This document shows positions 59,893-64,000 of a DNA stretch of 64,000 nt, in pieces. The notes under the pieces were generated by a model. It saw only the letters and a list, made by a program, of their open reading frames with translations. It made no database searches and was not told the origin of the DNA. The stretch is taken from the NCBI RefSeq assembly GCF_014243445.1, contig NZ_JACLQD010000002.1, positions 620,001 to 684,000 on the forward strand, written 5' to 3'. The stretch comes from Paragemmobacter straminiformis. Lineage in GTDB: Bacteria > Pseudomonadota > Alphaproteobacteria > Rhodobacterales > Rhodobacteraceae. Position numbers and translations under genes: made by a program. Positions within the stretch are counted from its first letter, which is position 1. Each line of letters begins with the position of its first letter.

Positions 59893-61425
59893 TCACCGTG
59901 CGAAGCCGCCGGTCAGGCGGTCGAACAGGGCGTTGGCGTAAAGGCCGTTGGCAAGGTGGACGCGCAAGCCACGCGCGGCGGGGTGTTGCGACCAGAGCGG
60001 GAACATCGCCTGCGCCAGCGCCACGGCGCCGAAACTGGCCAGCGCAAGCAGGATCAGCGCCCATTCCAGCGGCCCGGGGGCGGGCGTGGCAGGCAGGGTG
60101 CCACGGGTCAGCGCCTCGGCCCCGATTTGCAGGGCGAAGTAGCTGACGGCCGACAGACCCGAGGCAAGGAGGACCCGCCACATCAGCGCGCGGGGCGCGG
60201 CATCGGCCAGACCTTGGGCGATCAGATAGGCGACACCGAAGATCAGCATCGCGCCAAGTGCGAGGGCCTGCGGCGACTTGCCGTCGATGCCGAAGGCAAG
60301 GGCGACCGTTGCATAGACCGCCAGCGCCAGCGCAAAGGCGCGGAACACGGCGCGGGCCGAAGGGATCGCCACGGGGCCGGGGCGGCGGTTCGCCCGCACC
60401 TCGGCCACGGCATTGCCCGAGGCGAGGAAGGCATGCGCCTTGTAAAGCGAATGGGCGACGATGTGCAGCAGCGCCAGCGGGAACAGCGCCAAGCCGCATT
60501 GCAGGATCATAAAGCCCATCTGCGCCACGGTCGACCATGCCAGCGCGGTCTTGACGGCGGGCTGGGTGAGCATCACAAGCCCCGCGACAAGCGCCGAGAA
60601 GCCGCCCACCGCAACCAGCACCGCCAGAACTCCGGGTGCCGACAGCATGACATCGGCCATGCGGATCAAGAGGAAACCGCCTGCATTGACAACCCCGGCA
60701 TGAAGCAGGGCCGAGACGGGGGTGGGTGTCTCCATCATCTCGACCAGCCAGCCGTTGAGCGGGAAGAGCGCCGATTTCAGCATGGCGGCGATGGCCAGAA
60801 GGGCGGCGGCAAGCATGGCCCAGGGGCCGGCGGCGGTGGCGTTCAGCGTGGCGATATCGCCCGTGCCGAAGGCCGCAACCAGCGTGACCGAGGCCGCGAT
60901 CACGGCGGCGTCGCCCATGCGGGCGGTGATCGCCTTTTTGCGGGCGGCGCGGCGGGCCTGGATCCGGTCGGGGTAGAACAGCAAGAGTTTGTGCAGCCCG
61001 AGCGCCACGCCGACCCATGCCGCGACCAGTTGGCCAAGGTTTCCGGCCGTGACCAGCAGCATGACGGCAGCAAGGACCAGCGCCATCCAGCCGGTAAAGG
61101 CCCCCTGCCGCGCCTCGCCGTCAAGATAGGTGGCCGAATAGCGCAGCACGACCCAACCGATGAAGGCCACCAGCAAGAGCATCGTCACGCTGACCGCATC
61201 GAGCCGGACCGAAAGGCCAACCCCCGACAGGCCGAGCAGCGGCGAGGTGCCGGCGCCTTGGGTGGCAAGCAGAAGGGCAGCGGCTATGGCCACGACAATG
61301 GCGAAAAGTGCCGTGATTTCAGCAACAAGCAGGCTGCGGCGCGGGCGAAGCGCGGGGCCGGCAAAGGCGAAAGCCGCAGCAAGGGCGAGCGAGAGGGGAG
61401 CAAGGTAGACGAGCAGGATCGGCAT
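59893..61425 (-). CDS. dabB: DabB, NuoL/NdhF-like membrane subunit
   Basis: A 510-residue polytopic protein of the proton-conducting transporter family (about 14 helices). Antiporter-like lysine and glutamate segments are present, such as MLKSALFPLNGWLVEMMETPTPVSALLHAGVVNAGGFLLIRM and a His-Lys pair in HIVAHSLYKAHAFLASGN. With DabA it forms the two-gene energised uptake of inorganic carbon (bicarbonate/CO2 hydration coupled to the membrane potential). There are no other complex-I genes here, so it is not a respiratory subunit. Confidence 0.93.
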   Translation of the reverse strand: MPILLVYLAPLSLALAAAFAFAGPALRPRRSLLVAEITALFAIVVAIAAALLLATQGAGTSPLLGLSGVGLSVRLDAVSVTMLLLVAFIGWVVLRYSATYLDGEARQGAFTGWMALVLAAVMLLVTAGNLGQLVAAWVGVALGLHKLLLFYPDRIQARRAARKKAITARMGDAAVIAASVTLVAAFGTGDIATLNATAAGPWAMLAAALLAIAAMLKSALFPLNGWLVEMMETPTPVSALLHAGVVNAGGFLLIRMADVMLSAPGVLAVLVAVGGFSALVAGLVMLTQPAVKTALAWSTVAQMGFMILQCGLALFPLALLHIVAHSLYKAHAFLASGNAVAEVRANRRPGPVAIPSARAVFRAFALALAVYATVALAFGIDGKSPQALALGAMLIFGVAYLIAQGLADAAPRALMWRVLLASGLSAVSYFALQIGAEALTRGTLPATPAPGPLEWALILLALASFGAVALAQAMFPLWSQHPAARGLRVHLANGLYANALFDRLTGGFAR

Positions 61426-61524
61426 GGCGGTCTCCGACTTTCCAGGACGACCGACCAGTTAGCAGCGCGAAGGTCCAATAAAAAATACATTGTTACGAGG
61501 TTATCATTCTATTAAAACGAACAT
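61426..61524. promoter_or_regulatory. Divergent promoter region between dabB and lysR
   Basis: A 99-base spacer; the half nearest lysR is A/T-rich (AATAAAAAATACATTGTTAC). It must hold both promoters and the LysR site. No convincing T-N11-A box was picked out. Confidence 0.5.
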
Positions 61525-62406
61525 ATGGAACTGAACTACAACCATCTGCGCTATTTCAGGGCCGTCGCACTCGAGGGGAATCTGACCCGGGCAGCGGCGC
61601 ATCTGAACCTGTCGCAATCGGCTTTGTCCGTGCAGATCAAGGCGCTGGAGGACCGGTTGGGCCATCCGCTGTTCGACCGGATCGGGCGGCGGCTCGAGTT
61701 GACCGAGGCGGGGCGGATCGCGCTGGATCATGCCGAGACGATCTTCAAGACGGGTGACGAGCTGATGGCGGTGTTGCGCCAGTCGGGGCGGGCGCGCAGT
61801 GCCATCAGGGTGGGTGCGCTGGCCACGCTGTCGCGGAACTTCCAGCTTGCGTTCCTGCGGCCTTTGCTGGGGCGGGCGGATGTGGAAATCGTGTTGCGTT
61901 CCGCGGGGATGGCGGAACTTCTTCGCGGGCTCGAGGGGCTTGCGCTGGATGTGGTGCTGAGCAACGAATCCGTGCCGCGGGATGCGGCGACGCCGTTTCT
62001 GTCGCGGCGGATCGCGGGGCAGCCCGTCAGCCTGATCGGCAGGCCCGAGCGGCAGCGGGCGGGGGATGACCTTGGCATCCTGCTGGCGCGGGAGCCGCTG
62101 ATTCTGCCCACGGCGGAAAGCGGCCTGCGGGCGGCCTTTGACGGTCTGGCCTCGACCTTCGATGTGGTGCCGCAGATCGCGGCCGAGGTGGATGACATTG
62201 CAATGATGCGACTTTTGGCGCGCGAGGGGGTCGGACTGGCCCTGTTGCCGCCCATCGCGGTCACCGACGAGCTGGCAGCGGGAACGCTGGTCGAACATGC
62301 GCGGCTTGAGGGGGTGGTCGAGAGTTTCTACGCCATTACCCTGACCCGGCGCTTTCCCAACCCCTTGGTCGCCGAGTTGCTGCGCGGGGATCGTGCGGCG
62401 GGTTAA
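61525..62406 (+). CDS. LysR family regulator divergent from dabBA
   Basis: A 293-residue LysR regulator. The HTH segment is MELNYNHLRYFRAVALEGNLTRAAAHLNLSQSALSVQIKALEDRLGHPLFDRIGRRLELTEAG, of the NhaR-like subgroup, followed by a substrate-binding domain. In chemoautotrophs, dab operons lie beside a LysR gene; the divergent layout here suggests control of dabBA by inorganic carbon. The effector is unknown. Confidence 0.92.
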   Translation: MELNYNHLRYFRAVALEGNLTRAAAHLNLSQSALSVQIKALEDRLGHPLFDRIGRRLELTEAGRIALDHAETIFKTGDELMAVLRQSGRARSAIRVGALATLSRNFQLAFLRPLLGRADVEIVLRSAGMAELLRGLEGLALDVVLSNESVPRDAATPFLSRRIAGQPVSLIGRPERQRAGDDLGILLAREPLILPTAESGLRAAFDGLASTFDVVPQIAAEVDDIAMMRLLAREGVGLALLPPIAVTDELAAGTLVEHARLEGVVESFYAITLTRRFPNPLVAELLRGDRAAG

Positions 62407-62473
62407 GGGAATTTTTCGCTTTCCCCCTTGCACCGCTTTTGCGGTCGGGCTATCTGCCCGTCACCGACAGCGT

Positions 62474-62548
62474 GGCCCGTTCGTCTATCGGTTAGGACAC
62501 CTGGTTTTCAACCAGGTAAGAGGGGTTCGACTCCCCTACGGGCTGCCA
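62474..62548 (+). tRNA. tRNA-Glu (TTC)
   Basis: 75 bases with encoded CCA. Acceptor GGCCCGT/ACGGGCT (G.T at the end), anticodon stem CCTGG/CCAGG with loop TTTTCAA giving TTC. A hairpin GGCGCG/CGCGCC near 62577-62598 probably ends the transcript. Confidence 0.96.
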
Positions 62549-62603
62549 CTTTTCCCCTTGCACACCAGACAGATACGGCGCGTTCCTTACGCGCCTTGCT
62601 GTC

Positions 62604-63125
62604 CTATACCTCGAGCCATTCGGGGGTGCAGCCGATGGCGGTGAACCAGCGGATCAGGTCGGCGGGGGCCATTGCCAAGGTGCGGTCGTTCACGAGCGGG
62701 TGGACATGCACAACCGATGCACGGGCGAATGCGGCGTCGATAACCAGTCGTACACCTGTCTTGACGCCGTTCACCATCGCCAAGGGCGAGACGGCGCCGG
62801 GACGGATGCCGAGATTTTCCATCAGCCGCTCTTCCGAGCCGAAGGACAGGCCGGGCGCGCCGAGGCGTTCGCCGAGCAGCTTGAGGTCGATGTCGCGGTC
62901 CTGTTCCAGCGTGACCAGAAGGTTCCGCTTCTTGCGGTCGCGCAGGTAGAGGTTCTTCACATGCAGGCCCGCCCCCATCATGCCCTGCACCTCTTTGCTG
63001 TCGGTCACGGTGCGCAAGGGAACGTGGTCATAGCGGCGGTAGGGAATGCCGAGGGCATCCATCTGCGCCAGCAGCGCATCGGAGGTGGTGGGCAGACTGT
63101 CCTGAAAGGCGGATGAGGCGTCCAT
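62604..63125 (-). CDS. Prolyl-tRNA editing (YbaK/PrdX) protein
   Basis: A 173-residue free-standing editing domain of the PrdX/ProX group, which deacylates mischarged Ala-tRNA(Pro). It contains YDHVPLRTVTDSKEVQGMMGAGLHVKNLYLRDRKKRNLLV, the catalytic Lys in VKNLYL, FGSEERLMENLGIRPGAVSPLAM, and VVHVHPLVNDRTLAM. The start at 63125 has CCGGAG. It stands alone between tRNA-Glu and the permease gene. Confidence 0.94.
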   Translation of the reverse strand: MDASSAFQDSLPTTSDALLAQMDALGIPYRRYDHVPLRTVTDSKEVQGMMGAGLHVKNLYLRDRKKRNLLVTLEQDRDIDLKLLGERLGAPGLSFGSEERLMENLGIRPGAVSPLAMVNGVKTGVRLVIDAAFARASVVHVHPLVNDRTLAMAPADLIRWFTAIGCTPEWLEV

Positions 63126-63221
63126 GGGCGGCTCCGGTTGGTGCGGGTGCCAGAGACACCAGCGGCGGGGCGGGTGCAAGGCCCGCAGCAAAAGGCCCGC
63201 CACGGGGGCGGGCCTTGGGCT

Positions 63222-64000
63222 TCATTCGCCGTAGATCCGTTCGAGCCTGCGGCGGCGGAGTTCGTAAAGGACCGCCCCCGCCAGCGTGACGGTGATCATG
63301 ATCAGGGCCAGCGCGTTGATCGTGGGGGTAATGCCGGTGCGGACCTTGGAGAAAACATAGACCGTCAGCGTATCGGCATTGCCACGGGTGAAGAGTGTGA
63401 CGTTGAAGTTCTCGATCGACTGGAAGAAGGCGATGGCGGCCCCTGCCCCGATGGCCGGATAGAGATGGGGCAGCAGGATGCGGCGCAGCACCATGCCGTG
63501 GCCCGCGCCAAGATCGAGCGCCGCCTCTTCCAGTGCGACGTCAAAGCTTTGCAGCCGGGCGAGGACCAGCAGCATCACGAAAGCCGCGATATAGCTGACC
63601 TGACCGAAGACCGACAGGTGCAGGCCCGCGGGCACGGAAAACTGGTTCCAGAACAGCAGGGTCGAAATCCCGATGACCGCGCCGGGGGCAAGGATCGGGG
63701 CGACCATCACGCCGTAAAGCACGGTGCGGACGCGACCGGTGATCGAGTTGATCAGGATCGCCGCCGCCGTGCCGATGGGAACGGCCAGCACCACCACGGC
63801 CACCGCGACCAGCACCGTATTGCGGAAGGCGACCCACATGCGGCCGTCGGCGGCCAGTTCGGTGAACCATTGGGTGGTGAAGCCGCGCCACGGCAGGATC
63901 GAGGGGAAGCGGCTGTCGTTGAAGGCCGCGCCCCCCATGACGACCAAGGGCGCCAGAAGGTAGAAGAGGAACAGCGCCATATAGAGGTGGAACAGGTAGT
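63222..64000 (-). CDS. ABC transporter permease, PotC type (truncated at window edge)
   Basis: At least 260 residues of an inner-membrane permease; the frame stays open to the right edge, and an internal ATG at 63980 is unlikely to be the start. About six helices are visible, with the EAA loop LEEAALDLGAGHGMVLRRILLPHLYPAI. The segment APLVVMGGAAFNDSRFP is typical of the PotC/PotI group for polyamines and related solutes. Partner genes would lie outside the window. Confidence 0.88.
   Translation of the reverse strand, partial: YLFHLYMALFLFYLLAPLVVMGGAAFNDSRFPSILPWRGFTTQWFTELAADGRMWVAFRNTVLVAVAVVVLAVPIGTAAAILINSITGRVRTVLYGVMVAPILAPGAVIGISTLLFWNQFSVPAGLHLSVFGQVSYIAAFVMLLVLARLQSFDVALEEAALDLGAGHGMVLRRILLPHLYPAIGAGAAIAFFQSIENFNVTLFTRGNADTLTVYVFSKVRTGITPTINALALIMITVTLAGAVLYELRRRRLERIYGE

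Noticed and set aside
59870-61018. Extension of the dabA frame by about 380 codons through dabB
   Set aside because: It overlaps the clear NuoL-like dabB in another frame and shows no similarity; the ATG at 59869 begins the family-like part.

Overview
The window looks like an ordinary chromosomal stretch from a high-GC alphaproteobacterium of the Rhodobacter/Tabrizicola/Gemmobacter kind (Rhodobacterales). The evidence is 5-aminolevulinate synthase (hemA) with an FnrL-type box, a GTTC-N7-GTTC SOS box before uvrA, a rodZ-ispG pair, the ZauP/ZapA pair, many DUF families typical of this order, and alphaproteobacterial tRNAs. A bciB-like 8-vinyl reductase gene carries a TGT-N12-ACA operator, so the organism, or a recent ancestor, was probably an anoxygenic phototroph. 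No transposase, integrase, phage gene or CRISPR array was found. The assignment rests on gene content and recalled family features, not on a database search.

Layout. 1-2,022: bolA, a tiny membrane ORF and grxD (plus strand), then mliC-zapA-zauP (minus). 2,263-8,270: carbon metabolism, with tkt, a DUF808 gene, two paralogous GAPDH genes separated by a 48-residue membrane protein, and a DUF1127 gene. LacI-type palindromes sit before both gap genes and the DUF1127 gene. 8,327-13,131: coaD, a CBS protein, a LysR gene divergent from mmsA, a Crp/Fnr regulator and a DUF2892 gene. 13,150-23,513: NCS1 permease, uvrA, MFS, lpd, DUF924, MFS, queA. 23,510-28,385: an AsmA-like giant, bcp and a DUF455 gene. 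28,560-30,393: M23 peptidase overlapping bactofilin. 30,439-38,384: DUF2189, prfB, mrcA, an amidase, an aminotransferase and a DsbA-like protein. 38,531-43,041: ispG, rodZ, hemA and a secreted protein. 43,158-49,503: M20 peptidase, GNAT, two tRNA-Asp, pirin, a class-III aminotransferase with its kinase partner, and two tRNA-Val. 49,517-53,812: HU-like protein, lon, tgt. 54,246-56,446: a small orphan, the bciB-like gene and tRNA-Ser. 56,687-62,548: a Flp-like pilin, an orphan HicB, the dabBA inorganic-carbon transporter with a divergent LysR gene, and tRNA-Glu. The right end holds prdX and a truncated PotC-type permease.

Themes. Cell envelope and division: ZauP-ZapA, LytM peptidase with bactofilin, MrcA with amidase, RodZ, AsmA-like protein. 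Carbon and tetrapyrrole metabolism: Tkt, two GAPDHs with different cofactor-site residues, DabBA, HemA, BciB. tRNA biology: queA and tgt of the queuosine pathway, prdX, and six tRNA genes.

The most interesting points are the predicted PpsR operator before the bciB-like gene, the dabBA-lysR unit, the gapB/gapA-like pair with shared LacI-type operators, a predicted kinase plus phospho-lyase pair, and two intergenic arrays of four short hairpins with nearly uniform geometry.
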